Shown: positions 1 to 14,643, counted from the stretch's first letter. The stretch: DNA of 64,000 nt from Plasmodium relictum (GCF_900005765.1 NC_041691.1:930001-994000); one strand, 5' to 3'. The notes: generated by a model from the letters alone, not told the origin. Numbers and translations are program-made.

Positions 1-3000
1 ATAAATATAATTATTATTATTATTGCTAGTATTACGAATGTGATTAATATTGTTATTATCACCAGTATTATTATAATTATTTTCATTCTGGTTAATATTC
101 TTTTTATTATTATTGCTATTTTTATTTCTGCTATCATTTTCATTATTATTAATAACATTACTTATATTATCATCACTACTACTATAGGAACCAATTTTCA
201 ATTTATCTATATTTTCCTTTTTAAAAGTATTAGATGATTTCTTTAAATTACCTAAATAGTTATTAGTTGTAACACATTCTATTATTTTTCTTTCACTAAA
301 ATTCCCAGACTCTGATTCTATGCTATTTTTTAAAAGTAATTTAATATCTTCTTTTTTTTCTAAATAAATTTCTGACCCTATTTTATTAAAAGATTTAATA
401 TTCTGCTTATCTTTATAATTAGGATCCAAACGAAATGAATCATTAAAGTAAAGTAAATCATCTTCTTCATATTCATTTATGTTATTTCTATTTAAATTAA
501 TTTCTTTTTTTAAATTCAGGTTAATCAAATTCGCATTATTTATAACTTTGTTATTCTTTTCATTTTCATCAATGTAATGATCTTTTTCTATATTTTCATT
601 TTTCATACAATAATAATTAATAAGACTTTCTCTTTCATTTCTTTTTTTATTTTTTTTTAAATCATTCTTATTTTCATTTTCATCAATTTTTATATTTAAA
701 CTTAAAATATCAGCATACTCCAATTTACCAATATTTTCATTTGTCTCATAATTAATTGTGCTAATTAAAATATATTTTAATACTCTGAAAGCATCATTAT
801 CTATATAATTAATAAAATCATCAGAAAATGTTTTTTCCTTAATCATATTTTTTATATTTAATAATTTCTCTTCTTTTGTTTTAAATGGAATATGCCACAA
901 TTCATATAGTACCAACCCTAGAGAAAAAAGATCTAATTCTTCATAATCATATTTTTTTTTATTTAAACAATTATAAAAATATTGATTATAGGAATGAATA
1001 TAGAAATCTTTATATTCCTTTGTTTGCTCATTCATATTATTATCTATTATTTTCTTTTTCCTATCATTTCTGAAGTTATTGAAAACAGAACTTTTTCTAT
1101 CTTTTCCTATATCTTCTTCATCATTTTCTCCGTTTTCTTCATTTTCTTCTTTTTTAGTATCCACTTCAACAAAACAGTTTTCTTTTTTCTCTGCTTCTTT
1201 AGCTTCTTCTAAATTGTTATCATATTGTTCTTTCATAAAATTAGTAAAGTACGAAGAATTATTAGTATATGAATAATGATAAAAATAAAAATAATCAATC
1301 ATGTTACATATGCTGTAATTTACGATTTTAATATGAACTCCATATTCATCATTATCTATGTATATATTTTGGGTGTTCAAATTTTTAATATAAATTTTTT
1401 GTTTATGCAAATAACTAATAGACTCTAAAATTTGTCTAAAAATATTCCATATTAAATATTTATTATTCTGAAAAAAATTATTTTCAATTTCTCTTTCTAA
1501 TATTTGTCCTTTGCAATATTCACATTGAATATATAAAATTTTTTTGGTATTTTCTTTTTTATCTAATATATTTTTTATATATTCAATATTTTTTTTATAA
1601 ACTAAATTATTATTATTTATATCATTATCTTTAATATTTTTCAAGTCTAAAATATTTTTTTTAATATTCATGTTTTTATTACAATCGTATTTTTCATGAA
1701 CTACCTTGTCAATAGTGTAATTGGTAGATTCTTTTTTTTCATTGATTATTTTTATTTCTTCTTTTTGCAAATTATTATTATGAATAGGTAATAAATCACT
1801 TTTATTAGAATTATCTATTTTTATAGTAGCATCTAAATTTTTTATATCTCCTTTTTTATCTTTATTTTTATTTTTTTTTTTTAATTGAGAAAGAGGGTCA
1901 TATAAAATGTTCCCATTATAATTATTATTGTTACTTAAATCTTTATCAGCTCTACAATTTATTATTCCATCAATACATATATCTTCATTTTCATCTAATA
2001 TATCAGAATCATAACCATCTTTTTTTTTTTTTTTCATTTCCTTTATCCTTTCTATATTTATTTTCTGATAGGAACACTCGTCTTTTACATAATTTTCACA
2101 AGAATTCTTATCTCCATTAGAATTATTTTCAAAAATTCTTTTTAAAATTAACTTTTTCATTATTTCATTTATTTTATATATCTTTCTTTCTTTGTGTTTT
2201 TCATCATTTACAATTTTTTCTTTCTCAAACCAGGAAAAGTGATATCTAGCTAAATATTTATGTTGTATTTTTGCTAATTTTGCTAATTCACAGATTATCT
2301 TTTTTATATTTATTTTACGAATCATTCTATAATGATGAATTATTTTTTTCAAACATATGTGATCCAATTCATTTAAAATATGATATAAACTTTTTTCATT
2401 TTTTTTACTAACTATGCAATTTTTATTAGCGTAGAATTGGTACTCACTACAAAAAAAATTAACAGATGGATAATCAAGGAATTTTTTTTTTTTTTTTGAA
2501 GAACTATTTAAATTATTTATATCATTTAAAAATTCTTTAAATATTTGTTCATTTTTTTTATTTTTTTTTTTTTTTCCTTCTTTTTTATCATTTAAAATAT
2601 TGCAATATAGATTAAATCCTCTATTACAAAATATAATATGATTAAGAAAAAAAGTTAAAAAGTGAAAGATATTTAATAATATATATGAATGAATAATATA
2701 TACATTTGTGTCAATACTATGTTTTACTATAAATGTGTTTCTATAGTAATTTATAACAATATTTTTAACAACATAAAAATTTTTAAAATTATTGTCTTTA
2801 CACATTATCATGTTATGTTTGTTAGAAAAATTTACTAAATTCTTAGAATTTAATTTATCTTCTAGTGTATCCATTTTTTTTTCATTTTTTTGTTTTTTGT
2901 TAATTTCTAAATTTTCATTTAGTAAAGAACTATTTATAGCAGAAAAACCGGAAATACTATTGAAATCATATATATTTAAAATATATTTTTCTTCTTCAAT

Positions 3001-4021
3001 CATATTTTTATAATTGTTATTCTTAATATTTATCTTATCAGTATTATTTTCTTCATTTTCTCTATCAACTTGATTTTCCTTAAAATAATCATTAAAACTT
3101 ACTTTTTTATCATAAGAATTAATTATTTTTTTATTTTCTTCATTTCTTTTTGATCTACTATCGTCTATTCTATATTTCATCTCTTCCCATAAATTTTTAA
3201 AATCATTACTAAAAGTCTTGTTAATATATTCATTTATAAATATACAAATATCAAATAAAGTTATTCTCCCATAATTTTTTGCACATATTTTTTTGATATT
3301 TAGATTAATAAAATTTATTTGTTCCTCATTTAATTTCGCATTAATATTTATCATTACACTTGGATAAGAATAAGGATATTTATTCTCACAACAAAAGGTT
3401 ATTTTATACTTTTGAAAATCATTATCGAAGTTAAAAAAAATGCAAAATTTTAAGCAATTATTTATATTTATCTCATCATTTATATTAACTATTATAACAG
3501 AATTTAACTCTTTGCTTTTCTTTAAAAATTCTTCATTGCTCATTAAATCATTTGGTAAATCCTCTTTTTTTATATGCCTATAAAAAATGGACAATAATAT
3601 GATAAAAAAAAAGAAAAAAAAAAATGCCTTATTTAAAAGATGTTCTTTTTATAAATTTTTTTTTTTCTTTATATACCCTATATTTTCTACATATAAAGGA
3701 AAATAAATATGATGTAATGCTAAAATTTCTTCTATCTGTTCTTCATATAATTCATATTTTTCTTCATAACTCTTTTTATCCAGCTTCCTTTTATTTTCTA
3801 GAAATATAAAAAGAAAAAAACTTTAATATTATCTTTGTTAAAACATTAATAGTATATAGAATCAAATAAAACATATATTTTATACAAATTTTAAAAAATT
3901 TATAGAATTTTTTTTTTTATATTTTTTCTCTGAAACCATTATTTTTATTATTAACATTTCTTTTTTTTTTCTTCTTCTTCTTAGTATTATTATCATTTTC
4001 CACAATTGAATCATTAAGCAT
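1..4021 (-). CDS. RWD-domain plus eIF2-alpha-kinase-like pseudokinase (C-terminus outside window)
   Basis: Three exons are visible: 4021-3937, 3797-3677 and 3577 to beyond base 1. Both introns have GT..AG ends and the phases fit. 1261 codons are inside the window. Residues ~40-150 form an RWD domain (an EEQIEEILALHHIYF helix, then the YPYSYP signature) as in GCN2. A kinase-like region follows: a beta-3 lysine in ICLKKI (~residue 477), a helix-C ICELAKL segment and RYHFSWFE, the eIF2-alpha-kinase version of RYxxAWxE. The C-lobe has DLFSLGLVLYEL. Catalytic motifs are lost: HRDLKPSN reads IKNLNTQN (~792) and DFG reads NYS (~820), so both catalytic Asp are Asn, and no glycine loop is seen. Long Asn/Lys-rich inserts separate the blocks. 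Inference: a GCN2-derived pseudokinase with a scaffolding or regulatory role. I recall an orphan putative kinase at the matching P. falciparum chromosome 14 position. The start at 4021 is the first Met before hydrophilic sequence; a Met at 4105 would add an AT-driven leader. Confidence 0.8.
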
Positions 4022-6332
4022 ATTAAAATTATAAAAGAATTTTGAAATGTTTCTTAAAAAAAAAAAATTTATAGGTTTCCAAATTTTATTTTTTATATTA
4101 TACACACAAAAAGGAAAAAAAAAAAATTGAAATTTAAAAAGAAAACTAAGTTTTTAATCAGTTTTTCTTTAATGTGATTTATTAAATCATTCATTCATTT
4201 TCTTTTATATATATTTATAAAGATAATCTAAAACATTTTTAATTTATCTTATATATATATATATATATATATATTTTGTCATAAAATTTTCTTTATAGGT
4301 TCCTTGAAAATATAATAATATATTATCATTTTTATACTTTAATAAAAAAAAAATTAAATGCATAATAAAATGAATAAATGTGTATATATTTAAATCTTGG
4401 CATTTTTGAAGAGTTCTTAACCTTATTCTTTTTTTTTTTTTTTTAAATTTAAATATTTTCTTGCTGCATTTTTAAAATTACCATATTGAAGAAAAAAAAG
4501 AAAAATGAAGTTTTTAATTAATAGAAATCTTCTAAATATTTCACTCTTTTTAAATAATATTTAATATCTTTTTTTCGATTTTTGTTTTTAATTTTTCACA
4601 GAAATATATCATATATTTACATAAATACAGATATAATAAGCAAAGAAAGATTTTATTTAATTTCTATTTTTAATTAAGTACACATTTCTTTTTTAATTTT
4701 ATCCTAAAGATAAAATACTTTTTAAACTACATTTTTTTTATTAAAACCTTTAATGTTTAAAATATATTTCAAAAAATTTAATTAAAATGGTTCATTTTTT
4801 TTTAAGAGATAAATCTAACTCTTGCTTCAAGTAAAATGTACATAAATAGATGAACTAATAAAAAAAAAAAATTAGCTACATATAATATTTATGTATATTA
4901 TAATTAGGAAATAATTTTTTAAGTATTTTTTTCTGTATGATTTATATGAAGATTATTATAGAACACTTTTTTTAAATCATTTTACATGTTAGTTTCTTAT
5001 GTAACTATATAGAATAATAAAGATTTATAATGAAATATATTATTTTAAAATAACTCTACATTTTACTTTTAATATTTTGATTCTTCATTTCTTTTAATAT
5101 ATCTACTTTTAAATGGAAGAAATAGTTACTTTTTGTTTATAATAATAAATACAAAAAAAAAAAAATTAAAAAAAGATGCTTTCTTTAACAAAAATAAGAC
5201 ATGACTATTAGTTTATTTTTCATTTTTTAGTATTATTTTATAAAAAGAGTTTCTTTTTTTATATTTCTGCAATCATAGTATAAATCAATATTTTCCACTT
5301 TAATAGATAATAAACTATATATTTTACCTTAAAAATTTATATAAATTTTTTTTTTCATTACAGTGGATATAGGAATATTCTAAGTTGAAATTAAATGATT
5401 TCTTTTATCGTGTTTTAAATATAATTGTATTAAGTTTATTTTAAATACATATATCTCTTTTTTTTTTTTTTAAATTTAACTTTTCTGTATTATTATTAAT
5501 ATTTAAGAATGCGATGATAATATATTTAAACGGTATATTATATTATCTTAGAATTATTCAAATAAAACTTTATAAAATTAATAAATATCATTTATAAAAA
5601 TATAAAGGTACATATATAAAATATTAATATATCATTTCTTATTTTAATATGAAGCATGTATTTTTTTGTAAAATTTTAAACTACTTCATTAAAAAATAAA
5701 AGTTCAAGACAAGTTAAAAAGGGTAAATATGTTTCTAACTATTTTATGAAACATCAACACTTCATTTTTAAATTATTGTAGATAGATATTTTAAATTATT
5801 AGATTATCAGAAAAAAAAAATATATATATGTATATATATAAATATATATATGCATATATGTTTAGAAGGGCTTCATAATTTTAAAAAAATATTGGAAGCA
5901 CATTTTACACACATTTTTTTTTTTAACACTTTTATTTTAAATTTTATTATATCTTTTTTTACTAGTTTTTTACTTTTTTTGTTATCTTTATTTTTATACT
6001 TATTTTTTTTGGTTATATTTTTTTATCTTATTTTTATGTTTTTTAACTGATTTTTTAATTGTGTTGATATATACATAAATTTTATTTCTAGAAAAAAAAA
6101 ATTATAGAAATGTTTTTTTTTTTTAGTGTAAATTTATCTGTAAAAATAACCATAAAATGAATATTTATAATTAAAAAGGATTTTATTTATATATATTAAT
6201 GTTTATATATATTATTATATTGTTAATTTTACTTTTTCTCTTTTTTCTCTTCTCTCTCATTCATCCAATTTACTTATAATTTTAATATTCCTCATTTATT
6301 TTTTTGCTTTTTTACACATTTTTAATGTAATC

Positions 6333-6382
<50 letters not shown>

Positions 6383-6655
6383 ATAAAGAATGTAATTTTG
6401 TAAAAAAAATTGAATGCTAGAATTTTAATAAAATATATTTTGCAAAGCTCATTTAACAAAATAAAAATGCATAAATAAATAAAAAGAAAAGAATGATTTT
6501 GTTTTTTAGGAAAAAAAGAAATTAATAAAAATAAACGTATCTTATACAGACATAATATATTATGCATGATAAAATATTTTTATCATTTTATGTGAAAGAT
6601 TTTTTTATTTTTACATTTTTTTTTTTTTATTCAAATATCAAATTAAATAGATAAA
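4022..6655. other. Divergent intergenic region, no gene seen
   Basis: This stretch lies between two genes transcribed away from each other, so it should hold both promoters and 5'UTRs. It contains long A and T tracts and TA microsatellites (about 4250-4275 and 6337-6379). A T-rich open frame at 5850-6050 reads almost only Phe, Leu and Ile and is not credible as a gene. I see no tRNA-like or other structured RNA. Confidence 0.6.
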
Positions 6656-7220
6656 ATGAATTACGATTATTACCAAAATGAAAATATATATAATGATATA
6701 AGAAAATTAAAAATAGATAAGCAATATTTTAATTACATAAATCAGAATGTACAATCAAATGATAAATTTATAAGTAGACTTCAAAATACAATGACTTTAA
6801 CAGGTTAACACTTAAAAAAAAAAAAATATATTAAAACATATATATATATATATATAAGAAATACTATTTATTATAATAAACATATGAAAAAAAATATATA
6901 TATTTATATAACTTTTTATGTTGTTTATTATTTAATAGGCCATGAAGGATGTGTGAATAGACTTAAATGGAACGATGATAACCATTTATTAGCTTCAGCT
7001 AGCGATGATAGAAAAGTTTTAATATGGAATATTAATTCATATAAATATAAAAATAAGCCAAAATATACTATTGAAACAGGTCATTTCTATAATATTTTTG
7101 GAGTAGCTTTTATCGATAATGATTATGTTGTAACTGGTTCAATGGATAGACAAGTTCGTGTGCATAATATACAAAATTCTTCTTATAAGTAAAAGAAAAA
7201 AAAAGAAAATAATCTTAAAA

Positions 7221-7263
<43 letters not shown>

Positions 7264-10200
7264 TTTAAATATATATTAATATTTTTATGAACACTACTAA
7301 ATATAATCAGAGATATTCATAAGTGCCATTCTGATCGAGTAAAACATTTAGCAACAATACCAAAGCATAACAAATTTATTTATTGGTCATGTTCAGAAGA
7401 TGGTATAATATAAAAGAAAATCTTCATTCTTCCAATATACAGATTATATTCTTATTATTTTATTAGGTACTGTTAGGCAATTTGATACTAGAGAAAAACA
7501 TATATGTAATCCTCCTGATTGTAAAAATGTATATTTATATACATCAAATATTTGACAAATTATGATTATAATAGTTTTATTTGTATATTTTTGTATTAAT
7601 ATAAACTAGGTGATCACAATTATCATTTTTTTTAGGTTATAATAAATTATAATAGAGTTCATAATGAAAATAAAATGAATAGATCTGTTCCTAATAATAC
7701 AAATAGAAAAGTGAACAAATTTAATTACTTTTTGAAAAATAGATACAATCTTCTTAGAGCAATGAATGAACATAAATATCTCAATATGGAATTCCAAAGA
7801 GAAGTAAACTCATTTTATTCAATTTCTATTTTTTTTTTAAATTCATTTATTTTTTGAGGTTATTTCATTATGTAATTTTTTTTTTCTTTTTTCTTAAGAT
7901 GAAAGCTATAGCTGTAAATCCTTTATTTAATAATTATATTGGTGTTTGTTCAAATGATATGTTGATAAGAGTGTACGACAGGAGAATGTTAAACCTATAT
8001 AAAAAAAATGAAAAAATGAATCTAAGAAATAGTATTCCTTCGGATACTTATTATCCAAAACATTTATGGAATTATTGTGATGAAGATGATGAAAAAAAAT
8101 TAAATCACAACTCTCTCTTTTGTACTCATTTAGCTTGGTCTAACGATGGTAAATACTTAGGTGTAACTTATAATAATGAACATGTTTATTTATTTAATTT
8201 TTTAAATAAAGAAGAAGAAAAATGTCTGAGTTATAACTTTGTAGATAATAAATGCACTTTTGATTATGAAAAAAAATATGATATTTTATTTCCTCCCTAT
8301 TATAATGAAAAAGAAGATAATAATACTAATTATTTAGAAGAACGTAAAAATTATATTTATGAATTATCCTTAATAAAAAATATAGAAAAGTTAGCTGGAG
8401 AAGCATATGAAAAAAAGCAATATTTCGAAGCAGAATATTTATATAACGAATGTTTAAATTTAGTGAAAAATAAAGATATAAAAAAAGTTCTTTATTGTAA
8501 TTTAGCTATAACTTTAATACAAAGAAAGGCAAAAAATGATGCATATTTGGCTGAACAGTATTCCTTAGAAGCATTAAAATTAGATCCGAGTTATTACAAA
8601 GCAATATATAGAAGAATTCAAGCTAATATTGTTAATAAGAAATTAATTAATGCTTATAGAATTACTTTATCTGCTTGTAAACATTATAAGGGAGTTATTG
8701 AATTTTTTTATTTAAAAAAAAAAATAAAAAGAAAATTATATGAATTATATAGAGATAAGATAAGTTCAATAAAGGAAAAAAAATTAAGCAATGAAAAAAA
8801 AAAAAAAGAAAAAAAAGATGAATCATTTTATAACAAAAAATTTAAGGATATAAAAGAGGAAGAAGAGGAAGAATTTAAGTATGAAGATACTGATAATGAC
8901 GAATATAATGAGGATGAAGATGAAGAAGATGAAGAGGATGAGGATGAGGATGATGAGGATAAGAATGAGGATGAGGATGAGGATGAGGATGATGATAATG
9001 AAAATAATGATGATAAAGATAATGTTGACGAAGATAATGATGATGAGGAGGAAGAAGGTGATAATGAAAATACCAAACTTAAAGAGTATAAAGAAAAAGA
9101 AAATAAAAAAGGTTACGATAATATTGGAGAAAACGAAGAAGATAGTATTCGTATAAGTAAAAACGAAGCAAAAGAAAATAAAGATGATTCATTAAAAATA
9201 AATACAGATATTTATTTAAAAAATCTCGCAAAAAATGAAGATACGAATTTCAAAGGAAATGAAAATAAAGGCAATTTCAAAAAGGAAGAAAATTGTAATG
9301 AATTTATGGAATTAAAATTTCCATTGAAAAGTAATAATGATAATACTAAAAAGCTTACAGAAAAATGTTTAAATGAAAATAATTATGATGAAAAAAAAAG
9401 GAAACACGAGCAATTCATTAAATCTAGTCCTCATAATTTTTTTAGCACTTCAAATGAACTAAGAAAAAAAAAAAAAAAGAAAAAGAAATATAAGCATATA
9501 GAAGAAAAGCATGAATACATAGATATAAAAAAAGAAAAATATAAGAATATAGAAGAAAAGAATGAAATATATAATCTAGAAAAATTTAAAGATAACAATC
9601 ATGGAAAAATAATAGAATCATTTGATGATAATTTAAAGAGTGTATATAGTATGAACAGTAAAAATATTGATGAAAATTCAAAAAAAGACAAAACCATCAA
9701 AAAAAAATTAAAGAAAAAAAAAGGAGAAAAATATATAAATATCATTAATCAAATATCTCTATATTTGCAATATAAAGTTCTTCACTCTTATCCTTATTTT
9801 TTAATTTTTTATGTTAGTTTCTGTTATAGAAATTCAATAACATCATGGAAAGGATGGCCTCAATATTATTATTTATCTGTAGTAGAAAAAGTGTATAACT
9901 TGAAAATGAAAGAAAAACTTCTAAAGGATAAATATTATGAAAAAAAAAACAATAAAAAATTAAAAAAATATAATAGAAATTATGAATATATCTTCTCTGA
10001 TAAAAAAGAAAACAGATATGAATTAAATATGATTAAAGAAAAAGAAATTTTGAGAAATTCATTTGAATTAGACAAGAATAAACAACAAAAAAAAATAAAC
10101 TCTAAAAAAAATGTTAAAGATAATAAAAAGGACTGTATAAGTTATGAAAATGAGAAGAATTTCAATTTTTTAAAGTATGAACACAATAACTTAGAAATCA

Positions 10201-13112
10201 ATAATAATTTTAATATGCAAGATAATGACGATTTAGATGATTATAAGTTAAATAAAAATGATGAAAACCATGATAATATAAATAATCAAGATGAAAATGA
10301 CATAAATAATAATTATAATTTAAAAAATTCAAATCCTAAAAGTACTAATGTAGAAAATTGTGAAAAAAACGAATTATTATACAACTTACATGAATTTTTA
10401 GGTAAAAAAGAAAAAGAGAAGAAATATGAAGAAAATGAAAAAATAAAAGAAAAAAAAAGAGAAGAAGATGATGAAGAAAAAAAAAAAAAAAAAGAAGTTT
10501 ATATTGATAATATAAAAAACAATGAAAGAATAAAAAAAAAAAGAAAAAATATATTTATAAAAGAAAAATTAAGAGAAAAACAAAATGCTTATTCAGATAC
10601 GTCAAGTTCTTCCAGTAATAATGAAAATATTAGAAAAGAAAATATAAAAAAGGATATAGATTATATTTTAGAAAAATCTTATAGAAAAACAAACCAAAGG
10701 AACATAATCAGATTAGAATTGTATCGTTCTACATTTAGTAATACATCAATTAGTACTAACACGCAAAATCAAAATGCAAATGTTCCATCTCATGAAAATA
10801 CAACTATTGAAGATTCTAATAATACACATAATAGTCAAAATAATAATAATAATATTATTACTAATAACTTAAGTAATCAAAATGAAAATATAAGTGAAGA
10901 TAACTCCAGAACCGATATTAATAATGTGAATTATAGAGTAGAGTCTTTTACCCATGGTATTTTAAATGATTTTAATTTTAGTTATTTTAGATTAGGTAAT
11001 AACAATGTTATTCTAAACACTAGATTAGTAAATGATAGTAACAATAATATCGATAACAACACTATTACTAATAATACATTTTCTAATGATGACAATACTA
11101 TTAATAGTAACAATACTTTTATTAATAATAATAACACTGATAACAATAATACTATTAATAATATCAATACTACTACTAATAGTTTTAATAATAATAATAA
11201 CACTGACAACAATAATACTATTAATAATATAGCTACTATTACTGATGGTTATAATAATAATAATAATATTGATAACAACAATGCTATTAATAATATGACT
11301 ACTACTACTACTACTACTAATAGCCGTAATAATAATAACACTGATAACAATAGTATTATTAATAATAGTAGTATAGCTACCAATAGTTCTAATAATAATA
11401 ATAGCAATACTACTACTAATAGTTCTAATTATAATTCTAATAATAACATTAGTAATAATAACATAATAAATAATATCATTAAAAATAATGAGAATAATAA
11501 TAATAACACAAATAATAATACAAATAGTAGCATAGGTTTGGATGGAGAATCTTTTGTAAAAAAAGAAAACAAAGAAAATGAAAAACATGTTTCATCTAAC
11601 TATGATAACAATGAATATGTATATGAATCAAGCATAAGCAATAATTCAAAAAATAAAGCATCGAAAGAAAATAATATATGTGGTTTTGAATATAAAAATA
11701 AAAGTGTATTAGATAGGAAAATGAGCATTGAAGAAAACGACAAAGATATGATTAGCTTAAAAAATGAAAATAGGACAAATGAAAAAAAAAAAACAAAAAA
11801 AAAAAGTGATGATAATGGAAATAGTACTAATAGCAGTAACTTAAGCCTTAAAAATAATGATTCCAAATTTAATAATTTTGAAGATTCAGTAAATAAAGAT
11901 AATAATAGCATTAAAATAAAAAATAAGAAAAAAAAAAAAAAAAAAAAAAATTCTGATAATGAGTCATCCAATTATTCCAAAAGTTTTTTACACGATTATT
12001 CCTTAAAAAATAATATAAAAGATAAAATAGAAAAAAAGGAGAATATACGAGATATAAAAAATAAATCAACAAAATACTTTAATAAAAAAAAAAAATGTGA
12101 ATACATAATATATGATTCTAATAGTTTAATAAATGAAATTAATACATCAGAGTTAGAAGAAAAAGATGAGGTAGATATATATTCTTCTGATGATCAAAAT
12201 TTTTTGCATAAAAAAAAAATTTCTATACTAAAAAATCATGCCGTTCTAGATTTTCGAGAATATTCTTCAGATAATAGTTATTCTTCATTATCAACAGATA
12301 ATACTTCTTCAACTTATGAAAATCAATTTTATGATTACCTTTATAATGAAATCGATCACAAAGATATTAATTCTTGCCAAAATATTTATGTATTTGAAAA
12401 AAAAAAAAAAAAAAAAATTCGTAATTACATAGAAAAAATTGAAGACCCATTATGGGTCCCCCAAGGAAATTGTAAAAGGTAAAAAAAAAAATAAAAAAAC
12501 TTCAAATTTTGTATAGACTCTATTCAATTCTATTTATATGTATTGTATATATATACATATACATTTTTTTTTTTTAAGATTTGTGGGGCATTGTAATAAT
12601 GGAACAGATATAAAAGAAGTGGCATTCTGGAATGACAATGCCATTTTAGCTGCAAGTGATAACAGTGAAGTTTATGTTTGGAGAATAAGAGATGGTATTT
12701 TTACTTTTTTTTTTTTTTTTTCTAAATATATTATTGTAATAGTATTATTAAAAATAATTATTATTTGAATATTTTATGCTTTATTTTATTAACATATATA
12801 TATATATATATAATATTTTTTTTTTAGGAAAATTATTAAATGTCTTAAAGGGTCACGAAAACCATGTAAATTGTGTTCAAGTATTTTTAAAATTAGCAAA
12901 AATTTCAAATAAATTTATTTTATATAATATATTTACTTATGTAGATACATATCTACTACTATTTTGCTTCATTTTTCTGTGAAAAATAAAATTTTCATCT
13001 AATATTTTTTTAGGTGCATCCTGAAGGATCTTTTTTAGCTACAAGTGGAATTGACAAATATATACAAATTTGGCAACCAAATAACAAAAAGGAATTTATT
13101 TTTGTACTAATA

Positions 13113-13197
<85 letters not shown>

Positions 13198-13444
13198 TTT
13201 TTTTTTTTTTTAACAGGATAAAAGTGTTCAGGATACTATGTTTGAAAATCAGAAGTTATTAGAATTATCAAACACGAATTATTTTAGTTTTGTTAATTTT
13301 TCACCTATTATTATCAAGTAAAAATTATTATTTTAAAAATTATTCATATTTCATTTTTTACTCCATTTTTTTTCACCCTTTTATTTTTGTAGCACAACAA
13401 GAAACAACCAATCGCAACGATTTGCTGAATGTTTAATTCAATAG
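6656..13444 (+). CDS. WD40-TPR-WD40 protein, WDTC1/DCAF type
   Basis: Eleven exons: 6656-6803, 6939-7188, 7311-7402, 7467-7528, 7636-7803, 7899-12478, 12579-12694, 12828-12880, 13014-13103, 13217-13317, 13393-13444. All junctions are GT..AG with matching phase and give 1903 residues. N-terminal WD repeats begin at LTGHEGCVNRLKW (~residue 48) and continue to VYDRRM. A TPR block follows at ~400-500 (AEYLYNECLNL, AIYRRIQAN). C-terminal WD repeats include RFVGHCNNGTDIKEVAFW and VHPEGSFLATSGIDKYIQIW, which closely follow the end of WDTC1/DCAF proteins. That family feeds substrates to CUL4-DDB1 ubiquitin ligases, and this role is inferred here. About 1,260 residues of Asp/Glu-, Lys- and Asn-rich low complexity separate the TPRs from the last WD repeats, against about 680 residues for the whole animal protein. 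The intron at 13104-13216 carries a long TA microsatellite. Exon 6 alone is 4.6 kb. Confidence 0.85.
8830..9066 (+). repeat. Acidic GAT/GAA codon tract inside the WD40-TPR gene
   Basis: A run of Asp and Glu codons, mostly GAT, GAG and GAA, encodes an almost uninterrupted acidic stretch of about 70 residues just after the TPR block. It is a replication-slippage type of low-complexity insert, common in Plasmodium proteins. Confidence 0.85.
10840..11540 (+). repeat. AAT/ACT-built Asn-Thr-Ile repeat tract
   Basis: Imperfect tandem units of the form NNNNTDNNNTINN (codons AAT, AAC, ACT, ATT) recur through this part of exon 6. Neighbouring units differ by point changes, so this is an old, diverged tandem array and not a fresh expansion. 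Confidence 0.85.
13116..13197. repeat. Long TA microsatellite in an intron
   Basis: About 80 bases of nearly pure TA dinucleotides fill most of the intron between the last two WD-encoding exons. Similar shorter tracts occur at about 4250-4275, 6337-6379 and 7224-7259. These are likely length-variable. Confidence 0.9.
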
Positions 13445-14643
13445 ATTTTTCTGAAAAATTAATTTTTTCTCATTTTTTTTTTTTTTATTAATAATTATGT
13501 CACCAAATGTTTTCATAATTGTCTATTATATCCAAGTATTCTTAAAGATATTACTTTATTTTATTTTTTTATTTTAAAAAAACAAAAAAATATATAATTT
13601 TTAATATTTGATTAATTTCTTTGAAATTTTTTTTTTAATATGTTTTTCCTTTTTTTTTATGTTTATTATAAAAATGTAAATAAATTTTTATTTAATTTTA
13701 ATTAAAAAGAATTAAAAATATATTCCTCTATAATTTGATTAATATATACATTATATATATATTTATTTATACTTTAATGATTTGAAAAAAATCATCAATT
13801 TTAATTTAATAAAAATATATAAAATTTCTATATTATTATTATAAATATATTTATTGGTTTTTTTTTTTCTATGTACAGATTTTACATAAATGTTCATAAG
13901 CTTTATCATATTTTTTACTTACGCATGTATATTCTGAAAATTTTATAAATAAAATTTTGATAGGTTTAATAATTCACTTTTTTGATCAGTTATTAAAAAA
14001 ATATATATAAATAAAATAATGTAACTATTAATGCAGATAAAAAAGTGAAAAGGTTATGAAATAAGAAAAATATATGATTTATTAAAAAGATAAGAAGAAA
14101 AACAAGATTAATAGAAGAATAAAAAATTAGGGAAATACATATAGAAAAATAAAATCTTAAAGAATACAAAAAAAAAAAAAAATAAAAAAAAAATATTAAG
14201 AAAAAGAAAAAGAAAATAATAATTGAAACAAAAAAATTTATATAAAATGTAAAAAAATAAAAAGTAGAAGCATAAATCTTCTAAGATAATATTTTACATA
14301 CTATTATTTTATTTCTTTTTAACTTGAGAAATACGCAAAAAAGAAAAAAAAAAAAAAAAATGAATTTTTCAGATGCCCAAGTTACATTTGTGAACATATT
14401 TTGATTTCTACTTTATATTTTTTTTTATTTTATATAATTTTTTCTTTTTTTTTTTTATTTAATTTTTTTCCCTTTCTATTCTTTAATAAAAGGTTTATAT
14501 TTAATGTAGAAATAAATTTATTGTTTTTAAATCTATTAAAAAAGCATTTATCTTTTTTAATTTTTTTTTTTTCTTCTTTTTATTATTTTTAAATTCCTTC
14601 TTTATTTCTTACATTCTTAAGATTAAAAAAAATTACAGACAAA
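13445..14643. other. Intergenic region between two + strand genes
   Basis: Contains 3' sequence of the WD40-TPR gene and the promoter/5'UTR of the PA2G4 gene, with many A and T homopolymers. A Phe/Leu-rich open frame at 14401-14592 is a T-tract artefact. Nothing else is recognisable. Confidence 0.6.

Noticed and set aside
5850-6050. 66-residue + strand open frame
   Set aside because: Almost only Phe, Leu and Ile from T-rich DNA, no composition shift at its ends, in a promoter region.
8828-9076. Poly-Ser frame opposite the acidic tract, and similar poly-Ser frames at 25807-25995 and 63088-63318
   Set aside because: Antisense shadows of GAT/GAA codon runs in real genes.
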